NCBI RefSeq assembly: GCF_002902945.1 | Contig: NZ_CP026101.1 | Location: 3,624,146-3,688,145, forward strand | Direction of reading: 5' to 3' | Source: Paraburkholderia caribensis | GTDB lineage: Bacteria > Pseudomonadota > Gammaproteobacteria > Burkholderiales > Burkholderiaceae | Length of the DNA: 64,000 nucleotides | In this document: positions 17,630 to 25,361 of the stretch, piece by piece | Layout: each line of letters begins with the position of its first letter | How positions within the stretch are numbered: position 1 is the first letter of the stretch | The notes under the pieces: model-generated | What the model saw: only the letters and a program-made list of their open reading frames with translations | What the model was told of the DNA's origin: nothing | Database searches by the model: none | Translations under genes and position numbers: made by a program

Positions 17630-17894
17630 TGAATCAATCCTTGTAGAACGGTGGATGAACAAACTCGCCTGTTCGCCGATGCCTCCGCGTTCAACGCGCC
17701 TTTGCAGATGCGCGGCTTTTCTGACGCGGATAGCAAACGCGGCGCCTTGCTGGCGCCGCGTCGACATGCGACGCATACAGCGCCACAACCGAAATCGTAC
17801 ACGGATGATGTGACTTCGTTCAACCGTCTTAGGTACAGATCCACATCGCATGTGCGCGCGATGCGTATTCCGGGGAGACGGTCGAACGCAACGC

Positions 17895-19007
17895 TCAGCG
17901 CTGACCGAACGAAATATCGCCGAACAGCGCCTTCTGCTCGCGCGGTTGCGAGCGCCAGTATTGCGGCGGAGCGTCGACCGTCGCGCCGAGTTGCGCGGCC
18001 GCGTGCCACGGCCAGCGCGGATCGTAGAGCATCGCGCGGGCCATCGCGATGAGATCCGCGTCGCCCTCTTCGATCAGCCGGTTCGCGTGCTCCGGGTCCG
18101 TGATCAAGCCGACCGCCATCGTCGTCATGCCCGTCGCCTCCTTCACCGCCTTCGCGAACGGCACCTGATAGCCGGGTTCGAGCGGGATCTTCTGCAACGG
18201 CGACACGCCACCCGATGACACATCGACCCAGTCGCAGCCGCGCTTCTTCAACTCTTGCGCGAACGCGATCGTGTCTTCGATCGTGATGCCGCCGTCCACC
18301 CAGTCGATTGCCGAGACGCGCACGCCCACGGGTTTGTCAGCGGGAAATGCAGCGCGCACGATATCGAATATTTCGAGCGGGAAACGCATGCGGTTCTCGC
18401 GCGAGCCGCCGTATTCGTCGCTGCGCTGATTCGCGAGCGGCGACAGGAACTGATGCAGCAGATAACCGTGCGCGGCGTGCACTTCGAGTGCGTCGATGCC
18501 CAGACGCGCGGCACGGCGCGCCGACGCCGCGAACGCTTCGCGGATGCGGTTGAGGCCCGCGTTGTCCAGCGCGAGCGGTGGCTCTTCACCGGCTTTGTGC
18601 GGCAGCGCGGACGGCGCGTGCGGGAGCCAACCGCCGTCGGCAACGGGAATCAGTTGCCCGCCTTCCCACGGCACGTTGCTCGATGCCTTGCGCCCCGCAT
18701 GCGATAGCTGCATTGCGACGTGCACTTTCGAGTGCTTGCGGATCGCGGCCAGCACAGGCTTCAGTGCTTCTTCCGTCACGTCGTCCCACAAGCCGAGGTC
18801 GGCGGGCGTGATGCGGCCATCGGGTTCGACGGCCGTCGCCTCGATGCACAACATGCCCGCGCCCGACAGCGCGAGATGCCCGAGATGAATCATGTGCCAC
18901 GCCGTCGCTTCGCCGCGTTCGGCGGAGTATTGACACATCGGTGACACGACGATGCGATTCGGCAGCGTCACGCTACGCAGCGTGAGCGGAGTGAAAAGTG
19001 CGCTCAT
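17895..19007 (-). CDS. Old Yellow Enzyme family NADPH:flavin oxidoreductase (YqjM/XenA-like)
   Basis: This 369-residue FMN enzyme has a TIM barrel that reduces activated C=C bonds. Class-III OYE marks are present: redox-tuning Cys25 in VSPMCQYSAE, the His pair in EVHAAHGYLLHQFLSPLAN, which bracket the ligand, and the late FMN-phosphate loop MARAMLYDPRWPWHAA. Length fits XenA/YqjM. The ATG at 19007 places Cys at the position found in XenA; an upstream ATG would add five residues. It heads a minus-strand group with unrelated neighbours; physiological substrate unknown. Confidence 0.9.
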   Translation of the reverse strand: MSALFTPLTLRSVTLPNRIVVSPMCQYSAERGEATAWHMIHLGHLALSGAGMLCIEATAVEPDGRITPADLGLWDDVTEEALKPVLAAIRKHSKVHVAMQLSHAGRKASSNVPWEGGQLIPVADGGWLPHAPSALPHKAGEEPPLALDNAGLNRIREAFAASARRAARLGIDALEVHAAHGYLLHQFLSPLANQRSDEYGGSRENRMRFPLEIFDIVRAAFPADKPVGVRVSAIDWVDGGITIEDTIAFAQELKKRGCDWVDVSSGGVSPLQKIPLEPGYQVPFAKAVKEATGMTTMAVGLITDPEHANRLIEEGDADLIAMARAMLYDPRWPWHAAAQLGATVDAPPQYWRSQPREQKALFGDISFGQR

Positions 19008-19102
19008 GGTGGGGTTACCCATCGAAACTCAAGAGCGATCGAGGATAGCACCGGGTCCGATTTGCTGCAGACGGCCAGGCGTGTCGCTTTCAGCGGGAAG
19101 AA

Positions 19103-19834
19103 TCAGCTTTGGCTGGGCGGTACATCGAGACGATTCGACCACGATTCGACTTCGCCGCTCTCGAGGCGCTTCGTCGCGGTCTTGCGCCATGACGGCGATA
19201 GCGTGTCCAGTTGCGCCATCGCTTCGAGTGCCTGCCGGTCGTCGCGATCGACGTAGAACACGCGCAACAGGCGCTCGACGCTCCACTGTGCATGGGGACG
19301 GGCGAGCCGCTCGATTGCGTCGCCTGCACCGATCTCGCCAGCTTCGAGCACGCGGTAGTACCAGCCCGTGCGGCGCGTGTTCTGCACGGCGCGCGACATG
19401 TCGGCGCGCGCGAACCTCAGGTTCAGTTTCCAGCATGGCTGGCGAGGCTGCGATACCTGGACGATCGCCCCGCCGATCCGGTACACATCGCCGACGCAAA
19501 CATCCGCTTCCGTCAGGCCGCGCGTACTCAGGTTTTCGCCGAATGCGCCGCGTCGGTCGAGCGTTGACAGGTTGGATTCGTCCGCCCGCCATTCGCTGCG
19601 CCAGGTGGCGTAGTGGTCGAACGGATAGTGATGCAGCGCTTTTTCCGGGCCGCCGTGGTGTTTGAGTTCGGCCTGCTGATCACCTTCGAGTCCTGTTTCG
19701 CCGAGCCAAACACGGCCAACGACAGGCGTCTTGCCGATCGCGCTCTTCTTGCCCGACAGATCACCGCCCAACGGCGCAATCTTGCCGGTGAGGACGGCAT
19801 CGACGGTAACAACGCGGTGATCCACAGCGGTCAT
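19103..19834 (-). CDS. MOSC domain protein (YiiM-like)
   Basis: This 243-residue protein has a MOSC domain (about 30-165) with GLEGDQQAELKHHGGPEKALHHY and the conserved cysteine in SQPRQPCWKLN, which in MOSC proteins carries sulphur or binds the molybdenum cofactor. The C-terminal helical 3-alpha segment (VERLLRVFYVDRDD) is characteristic of YiiM. YiiM in E. coli reduces N-hydroxylated base analogues with molybdenum cofactor; a similar detoxification role is plausible. It abuts the amidotransferase gene with a 9-bp gap, so the two are probably co-transcribed. Confidence 0.88.
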   Translation of the reverse strand: MTAVDHRVVTVDAVLTGKIAPLGGDLSGKKSAIGKTPVVGRVWLGETGLEGDQQAELKHHGGPEKALHHYPFDHYATWRSEWRADESNLSTLDRRGAFGENLSTRGLTEADVCVGDVYRIGGAIVQVSQPRQPCWKLNLRFARADMSRAVQNTRRTGWYYRVLEAGEIGAGDAIERLARPHAQWSVERLLRVFYVDRDDRQALEAMAQLDTLSPSWRKTATKRLESGEVESWSNRLDVPPSQS

Positions 19835-19843
19835 TGGAGTCGT

Positions 19844-20557
19844 TCAGGGTCGCGCGGCCAGTTGGTCGAGCCATTCGCCGAACATGCTGGTCGCCGCGGC
19901 TTCCAGCTTCGGGCCATGCTTCGCGGTATCGGCGCGCAGCGCGCGTACGTCGATACCGTGGCCCGCGATTTCGCCGGCGTTACCGATCAGCCAGGGCTCG
20001 AAGCGGTCGGTGCGGATTTCGGGGTGACATTGCAGGCCAAGCACATGCTTGCCCCACGAGAACGCCTGATTCGTACAGGCGGGCGTGGATGCGAGATGCA
20101 CCGCGCCTTGCGGAAGATCGAATGTATCGCCGTGCCAATGAAGCATCGACGTATGCGCCCCGTCGAGATGCCGCAGCGGCGACTGCTTGCCGGCATCGGT
20201 GAGCGTCAACGGCGTCCAGCCGATTTCCGACTGCCCGGACGGATAGACCCGCGCGCCAAGCACCCGAGCGATCAGTTGCGCGCCGAGGCAAATGCCGAGT
20301 GTCGGCAAGCCCGCTGCAATGCGCTTTTCGATCATGGAGACGAGCGGCGCGATCGTCGGATAGCGCTCGTCGTCGTACGCGCTGATCGGCCCGCCGAGAA
20401 TCACCATCAGCGACGGCCTCATGGGGTCGGGCGCCTCGATGCGCGCAAACCCGACATCCAGATAGCGCACAGGACGCCCCCGCTCGCCGAGCACCCGTTC
20501 GAGACTGCCCAGATCCTCGAAGTGCACATGGCGGATGGCGAGAACTTCGTGATGCAT
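19844..20557 (-). CDS. Class I glutamine amidotransferase-like protein
   Basis: This 237-residue protein is a stand-alone GATase fold: nucleophile Cys90 in LGICLGAQLIA and catalytic His178/Glu180 in LQCHPE, with oxyanion Gly-Gly in VILGGP. Stand-alone members are annotated as GMP-synthase-like glutamine hydrolases, and some act on gamma-glutamyl compounds. The true reaction is not visible. The ATG at 20557 follows GGTGGGATTTGCC. It sits directly upstream of the MOSC gene. Confidence 0.85.
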   Translation of the reverse strand: MHHEVLAIRHVHFEDLGSLERVLGERGRPVRYLDVGFARIEAPDPMRPSLMVILGGPISAYDDERYPTIAPLVSMIEKRIAAGLPTLGICLGAQLIARVLGARVYPSGQSEIGWTPLTLTDAGKQSPLRHLDGAHTSMLHWHGDTFDLPQGAVHLASTPACTNQAFSWGKHVLGLQCHPEIRTDRFEPWLIGNAGEIAGHGIDVRALRADTAKHGPKLEAAATSMFGEWLDQLAARP

Positions 20558-20702
20558 CGGCAAATCCCACCGTCAGGTTGACTGGACGCGCGCAAAGGCG
20601 TGCCGGAAGACACACCGTCTGCCGATGCGCAAAACGGCGCAAGCTCGCCCGCCCCGCTCGCGCAAACCCGCGAGCGGCGGCCGGCTCCGCAGTTTAGCCG
20701 AC

Positions 20703-21347
20703 TCAGGCTTGCTGCGCGAAAATCTTCCAGGTCTTTTTCTGCGTGGCCGCGTCGGCCGTTTCGTGCACCGAGCAGTCCAGACGCAGATCGGTGTCCGACA
20801 TCGACAGATCGAGCAGCATGCAGCGATGCGGCGTCTTCTTCGGGTTCTTGCTCGGCTCGAAATGCGTGCAGGTCACGCACATCCGGTGCGGCGGAATGTG
20901 GCCTTGCACTTCGAGCTGGCGCACGGTCTTCAGCAACGTGCGATAAAAGAGCGATTGTTCTTCGTCGCGCAGCGTGCCGACCGCCTTCGCGAGGAAGTCA
21001 GGCCATTGCGCGGCGCGCTTGGCCGCGGTGCGGCCGCGAGCCGTCAGACGCACGGCAAGCGCGCGTCCGTCGTCGAGCGCGCGACGCTTTTCGACGAGAC
21101 CCTTGCTTTCCAGCGTGCTCACGGCATCGCTCGTGGTCGCGGCCGTCAGCGCCGTTTCGCGTGCGATTTCGCCGAGCCGCATCGGTCCCTTGCGCTGCAT
21201 CAGCAGCACGAGGATTTCGCCCTGGGTAGGCGTCAGACCAGCGCCTTCCGCCCATTCCCATGCCTGGCTCCGCATGGCCGTGCTGAGTCGCAACAGGCTG
21301 TGGGTCACCCGCCCGGTTGCCTGCTCTCCGTATACGCCTTCGCTCAT
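20703..21347 (-). CDS. MarR-family regulator with a C-terminal four-cysteine segment
   Basis: This 214-residue protein has a MarR winged helix at residues 15-140: LGEIARETALTAATTSDAVSTLE is the recognition region and LDDGRALAVRLT the wing. A C-terminal extension carries four cysteines, MCVTC (157, 160), HRCMLLD (176) and RLDCSVHE (192), which could bind zinc or an iron-sulphur cluster and so sense metal or redox state. Plain MarR proteins end near residue 150. The ATG at 21347 is preceded by an A/G-rich stretch. It lies next to the origin-like region, with no obvious target gene beside it. Confidence 0.82.
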   Translation of the reverse strand: MSEGVYGEQATGRVTHSLLRLSTAMRSQAWEWAEGAGLTPTQGEILVLLMQRKGPMRLGEIARETALTAATTSDAVSTLESKGLVEKRRALDDGRALAVRLTARGRTAAKRAAQWPDFLAKAVGTLRDEEQSLFYRTLLKTVRQLEVQGHIPPHRMCVTCTHFEPSKNPKKTPHRCMLLDLSMSDTDLRLDCSVHETADAATQKKTWKIFAQQA

Positions 21348-21738
21348 AGTCTTTCGTTCGTTGTTGACAGCGTGCCGTTGCCCGTCGACATCCATTCTTC
21401 CGATGCCGGCGCGCCGACAGTCTGTGGGGGGAAGCTTCGCCGGTCAAGCCGGCTCGCCGATTCCTACTATCTCAAAAACTTCCTGCGATGCGGGCCTTGT
21501 CCCGGCCGCTTTCTCAGGCTTTGCACATGCTTAATGCGCTTCATGCCGTGTTGCGATCGCCGCGCGTTGGCCCACGCATTCGGGACCCCGCAGGCCGCAA
21601 CGACGAAAAACGACATTCTATGCGAGAGCGGCAAATCGTACAGCTAAGTTATCCAATGCAATCTGTGGATAACCACGGGATAAGACGGGGGACGACATGT
21701 GCATCGATTCTTGATAACCCGCCCGACCCCAGCGCGCA

Positions 21739-21752
21739 TGAGAATCGTTCTC
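21739..21752. promoter_or_regulatory. Fur-like palindrome inside module A
   Basis: TGAGAATCGTTCTC contains the perfect dyad GAGAA-TCG-TTCTC, resembling the core of Fur boxes. It is nearly 400 bp from the closest start codon and lies between the DnaA boxes, so a promoter role is doubtful. Confidence 0.3.
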
Positions 21753-21854
21753 CCAGGTTTACGTTCGGGATGCACGCCCGATCCGCGCGGTTATGGTTTA
21801 CGCAGCTGCTTGAGTTTGCAGGGAATTATTCGGTTGTCCACAGGCAAACGCAAT

Positions 21855-21890
21855 GCTTGTTAACTACTACTACGTATGTATACGTAAACT
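21855..21890 (+). repeat. 36-bp origin-like inverted repeat, copy A
   Basis: GCTTGTTAACT, one differing base, then CTACTACGTAT, two differing bases, then ATACG and TAAAC match the minus strand of 25091-25126 at 32-33 of 36 positions, with one 1-base gap. The repeats face each other across ybdK and the antiporter gene. Each starts exactly 12 bp after a DnaA box. Confidence 0.85.
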
Positions 21891-21934
21891 TTGAGAAAAC
21901 TGGAGGATGCCTTATCGGCATTCGACAAAAATAA

Positions 21935-21958
21935 AAAAACCCGCAAAGCGCGGGTTTT
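21935..21958 (-). terminator. Rho-independent terminator of ybdK
   Basis: AAAACCCGC and GCGGGTTTT pair around a 5-nt loop. A long A-run to the left supplies the U-tract for minus-strand transcripts leaving ybdK, so transcription is stopped before it enters module A. Confidence 0.8.
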
Positions 21959-22017
21959 GTTGAGGTCTGCCTGATGGCGAGGCAGCAGCATTCGACGCTA
22001 CGGCTTTTACGCGCCGC

Positions 22018-23133
22018 TTATGCGCGCCACTGCAGGCACTGTTGCCGAACCACTTCATGCAGTGATTGCTCCTGGTCGGCCACATTGCGCAGCCAGGTCG
22101 CGTCGTTCACCTGCCCGCGCGCGATCGTGCCAATTTCCTCCAGCGCCTTGCCCGAGCCCAGTGCATCCGCATGCGGCGCGATGCGCTCGAGCGTGTGAAT
22201 GATGTCTTCGGAAATCGTACGGCGCTCACCCGTCTGCGGATCGATACACGTGCCCGCCAGCCCGAAGCGGCACGCCTCGAAACGGTTGAACGTGTAGACG
22301 AGATAGTCGTCTTCCTTGGGCATCAAGGGCTTGTCGAGCAGCAGATGGCGCGCGAGCGTCTGGATGTAGCAGGCAATCGCGGCCGCGCGGTCGACGGAAA
22401 GCGGCGTGTCCATCACGCGCACTTCGATGGTGCCGAAGCCGGGCTTGGGCCGGATATCCCAGTAGAAGTCCTTCATGCTGTTCACGACGCCCGTGTGCAC
22501 CATCTTCGAAAAGTACTCTTCGAAGCTGTCCCATGTGAGGACGAACGGCGCGCGGCCCGACAGCGGAAACGCGAACACAGAGTTCAGGCGTGCCGAGTGA
22601 AAGCCCGTATCGACGCCCTGCACGAACGGCGACGACGCCGACAGCGCGATGAAGTGCGGGATGTAGCGCGACATCGAATGCAGCAGGAACAGCGCGCTGT
22701 CGGCATCCGGGCACCCGATGTGCACGTGCTGGCCGAACACGGTGAACTGCTTCGCCAGGTAGCCGTAGAGCTCCGAAAGGTACTGAAAGCGCGGCGTGTC
22801 GACAATTTTGCGCTCGCTCCATTGCTGGAAAGCGTGCGTGCCGCCGCCGCACAGGCCGACGTTCAGCCGGTCCGCCGCGGCGACCAGCGTGTCGCGAATG
22901 GTGCGTAGATCGGCGACCGCCTGCTCGTGCGTCGTGCAGATGCCCGTCGACAGCTCGATCATGCTTTCGGTGATTTCCGGCGTAATGTTGCCCGGGATCT
23001 TTTCGTCCTTGATGAGCCGGAGCAGGTCGGTTCCTGCTTTGGTCAGATCATAGTCATGGGTATTGACGATCTGCATCTCGAGTTCGACACCGAAGGTGAA
23101 CGGTTTCGAATCGATGAAGGCTTCGAGTGACAT
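22018..23133 (-). CDS. ybdK: YbdK-type carboxylate-amine ligase (GCS2 family)
   Basis: This 371-residue protein belongs to the glutamate-cysteine ligase type 2 / YbdK family. GVELEMQIVN near the N-terminus supplies metal-binding glutamates, and HVHIGCPDAD and GTIEVRVMDTPLS are signature strands. E. coli YbdK has weak gamma-glutamylcysteine ligase activity. A true GshA-type ligase is encoded at 48.8-50.4 kb, so this one probably has a different or auxiliary substrate. AGGAAACGCC precedes the ATG. It lies between the two DnaA modules, downstream of the antiporter gene on the same strand. Confidence 0.88.
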   Translation of the reverse strand: MSLEAFIDSKPFTFGVELEMQIVNTHDYDLTKAGTDLLRLIKDEKIPGNITPEITESMIELSTGICTTHEQAVADLRTIRDTLVAAADRLNVGLCGGGTHAFQQWSERKIVDTPRFQYLSELYGYLAKQFTVFGQHVHIGCPDADSALFLLHSMSRYIPHFIALSASSPFVQGVDTGFHSARLNSVFAFPLSGRAPFVLTWDSFEEYFSKMVHTGVVNSMKDFYWDIRPKPGFGTIEVRVMDTPLSVDRAAAIACYIQTLARHLLLDKPLMPKEDDYLVYTFNRFEACRFGLAGTCIDPQTGERRTISEDIIHTLERIAPHADALGSGKALEEIGTIARGQVNDATWLRNVADQEQSLHEVVRQQCLQWRA

Positions 23134-23254
23134 GGCGTTTCCTGATTCATATCGGCATCGGCGCCCGATACGGGCGGCGCCGGCCGGATTGACTGTCGAA
23201 TGCTGCAGCCGAACGCTCGAGCTGCAAGAAAAATAAGGTGTGCGGCTCGCCGCC

Positions 23255-24457
23255 TCACTCGCGGCGTTCGCCCACGAGCGCGAGCGAGCGATAGACGAGC
23301 CACGGCCCGACTAGCTGCAACACGACGATCGAGCACATCGTGACCGCGCGCAGCGTCGGATCGAAATTCGGATAGAGCTGGTAGGTATCGTCGACGAGCA
23401 GATACGCGAGCGCCGACATCGGCGACAGCGACAGTCCCAGCGCCATGCCCTGCTTCATGTCGAGTCCGCTCGGCTTGGCGAACGCGAGCACGCCGACCAG
23501 CTTGGCCACCAGTCGGGCGACGATCAGTCCGACGGCGGCGAGCCCGCCCGTCGCGACGTCATGCCATTCGAACGTGGTGAGCGTCAGCACGAACAGAATC
23601 ACCGTCAGCAGCCAGCCCGCGGTGCCGAAGTGCTCCGGCCAGAGTTGCGGGCGTGCTTCCAGATTCTTCACGATGATGCCCGCGGCAAGCAGGCTGAGAA
23701 TCGTCGACAGCTTGAAGATATGCGCGACGGCAATCGCAAGCAGCACGAGGCCGAACAGCGCGACGAACGAGTGCTCGTCCTGCAGATTCACACGCTTGTA
23801 AAAGAACGTGATGGTGCGCGCGAGCAGATAGGCGAGGATCAGCGAGCCGATCAGCAGATAGAGCGGCTGGAGGATCGTCGCGAGCACGTTGCCATAGGCT
23901 TCCTGATGCAGCCAGCCGGACGCGAGCTTTTCGATGACCACCGCATACACGCTGTTGAGCGCCGTCAGCGTCAAGAGCCGCTGCGTGACCTGGCCTTCGG
24001 CGCGCACTTCGGTTTTCAGCTGGATCACCATCGCGGGCGACGTCGCCATCGCGATCGACGCGAGCACCAGCGCCGTCACCGACGACACGTTCAGGAACAG
24101 CAGCACCAGCAGCACGAGCACGAAGGTGAGCGTCGATTCGGCGATGCTCGACACGATGAGCCACGTATTGCGGCGAATCCAGCGCAGATCCAGGCGGCTG
24201 CCGAGTTCGAACAGCAGCAGGCCGAGCGCGACATCGAGCAACGGACGCGCGGTGCTCGCCGAGTCCGCGTCGATCACGCCGAAACCCGCCGATCCCGCGA
24301 TCAGCCCGATCACGGCATAGCCGGAAATGCGCGGCAGATGCCACGCGCGATAGCAGAGCTCGCCGACGAGACCAGCGGCGAGCAAGGCGAGGCCTGCCCA
24401 GAAAATCGCATCGGGCGTGAGCGGCCAGCCTGGAAAAAATGAAAACGCCGACTTCAT
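23255..24457 (-). CDS. CPA2-family cation:proton antiporter (KefB-like membrane domain)
   Basis: This 400-residue integral membrane protein has about 11-12 hydrophobic segments and is a Na+/H+ exchanger domain of the KefB/CPA2 type without the C-terminal RCK/TrkA-N nucleotide-binding domain. Marks include GLIAGSAGFGVIDAD, LLLFELGSRLDLRWI (the region with the conserved acidic residue), and MATSPAMVIQLKTE. GGAGAAGCC precedes the ATG at 24457. It is upstream of ybdK by 121 bp, likely one transcript, possibly coupling thiol chemistry and ion flux; that link is speculative. Confidence 0.85.
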   Translation of the reverse strand: MKSAFSFFPGWPLTPDAIFWAGLALLAAGLVGELCYRAWHLPRISGYAVIGLIAGSAGFGVIDADSASTARPLLDVALGLLLFELGSRLDLRWIRRNTWLIVSSIAESTLTFVLVLLVLLFLNVSSVTALVLASIAMATSPAMVIQLKTEVRAEGQVTQRLLTLTALNSVYAVVIEKLASGWLHQEAYGNVLATILQPLYLLIGSLILAYLLARTITFFYKRVNLQDEHSFVALFGLVLLAIAVAHIFKLSTILSLLAAGIIVKNLEARPQLWPEHFGTAGWLLTVILFVLTLTTFEWHDVATGGLAAVGLIVARLVAKLVGVLAFAKPSGLDMKQGMALGLSLSPMSALAYLLVDDTYQLYPNFDPTLRAVTMCSIVVLQLVGPWLVYRSLALVGERRE

Positions 24458-25090
24458 CGTGGTGGCTTCTCCTTTGCGGCAACGCCTGGCAACGCGAACG
24501 GGCGGACGACGTCGGCACGCAAAGCGCGCGCCGCGTCCGTTGCCGCGATCGGTTCGCGTCTGCCGGCGTTGCGGGTTGTCAACGATCGGGTGAAAAACTG
24601 AAACGACCACGCCGATGCCGCGTGACTACGGGCAGCCCGACGTGAGTGAAAAGAGCGCCGTCGACTTTTGAATCAGATTCTGTGGGTCCGGCAACCGTTC
24701 CATTTGGCGCGTCGGTTGCGGGGGCAAAACGCGACGCGGAAGAACGGCGATTGTGCCATAGCTTTTTTACACTTGACGGAAAAGCGTCGAACAAGCGCTC
24801 AAAGCGGTAAAACGTACGCTAACTTCGTGACAACAGGAAAAAGCGACCGAAAAACTCGCCTGCTTCGGGGAAGAATGGCCTTGTCAACGATGCTTTTGCA
24901 GGTCCAGAGGGTCTCGAGCAAGGGCATGTTCGGCGTGCTTGCGTTTGAGTGTTCTTGCGCTCAGGCGTTCCAGTTTCCGAGCGACAACGGCAAGGAAGAC
25001 GAGCGCCGAAACGAAGCGAGCCTTGCGAAATTCTTAACGGGAAAGCTGATGCCGTCGGGCATCGATCCACCGTGGGCTTTTCATCAATAT
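24458..25090. other. Gene-free region to the left of module B
   Basis: Over 630 bp there is no convincing gene; open frames lack ribosome sites and protein-family features. The stretch is less GC-rich than its neighbours, with several A/T runs around 24760-24860. It contains the upstream side of the antiporter gene and leads into the origin-like module. No terminator or RNA gene was recognised. Confidence 0.5.
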
Positions 25091-25126
25091 GTTTACCGTA
25101 TGTATACGTAGTAGAAGTTAACAAGC
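25091..25126 (-). repeat. 36-bp origin-like inverted repeat, copy B
   Basis: The minus strand reads GCTTGTTAACT, T, CTACTACGTAT, AC, ATACGG, TAAAC, matching copy A at 21855-21890 with about four differences including one extra G. A perfect DnaA box starts 12 bp before it, the same spacing as in copy A. Confidence 0.85.
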
Positions 25127-25352
25127 CCGCTGCATTTCTGTGGATAACTGGGGTTTACCGAAGCGAATCAGCGTCTTGCAGAACGCATAACCGGATGCAC
25201 TTGATGTGCGCGCCCGACTGGGTTCAATGAATAACTTTTGGCCGATGTTTACGTCTGTCGAGTTACCCCGTTTACGTCCACATCGATTCCACACGAGTTT
25301 CGCCCGCAATTTTCCCGGTTATCCACAACGCGCCGTGGATAACTTTTCCACA
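25091..25352 (-). other. Origin-like module B (mirror image of module A)
   Basis: On the minus strand, reading from 25345: AAGTTATCCA, 8 bp, TGTGGATAACC (to 25317), 169 bp, perfect DnaA box TTATCCACA (25147-25139), 12 bp, then the 36-bp repeat ending at 25091. A further near-box TTTTCCACA lies at 25344-25352. In total there are two perfect DnaA boxes (25139-25147, 25319-25327) and two with one mismatch (25334-25342, 25344-25352). TTTACG/TTTACC motifs recur between them. It ends 10 bp from the mnmC stop codon. Confidence 0.7.
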
Positions 25353-25361
25353 GGAAGAATG

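Larger units (their letters stand above)
21646..21890 (+). other. Origin-like module A (DnaA-box dyad, DnaA box, DnaA-trio-like element)
   Basis: In order on the plus strand: AAGTTATCCA (21646-21655), 8 bp, TGTGGATAACC (21664-21674), which contains a perfect DnaA box; 159 bp containing two GTTTACG motifs; a DnaA box with one mismatch, TTGTCCACA (21834-21842); 12 bp; then GCTTGTTAACT and CTACTACTACGTAT-type sequence ending at 21890. The same order and spacing occur in mirror image at 25091-25352. The box and trio layout is that of bacterial origin unwinding regions. It sits in a 670-bp gene-free gap (21348-22017). Confidence 0.65.

Noticed and set aside
24668..25111. 147-codon open frame in the gap left of module B
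   Set aside because: No ribosome site, no family, and its end runs into the origin-like repeat whose DNA-level symmetry explains the conservation better than coding.
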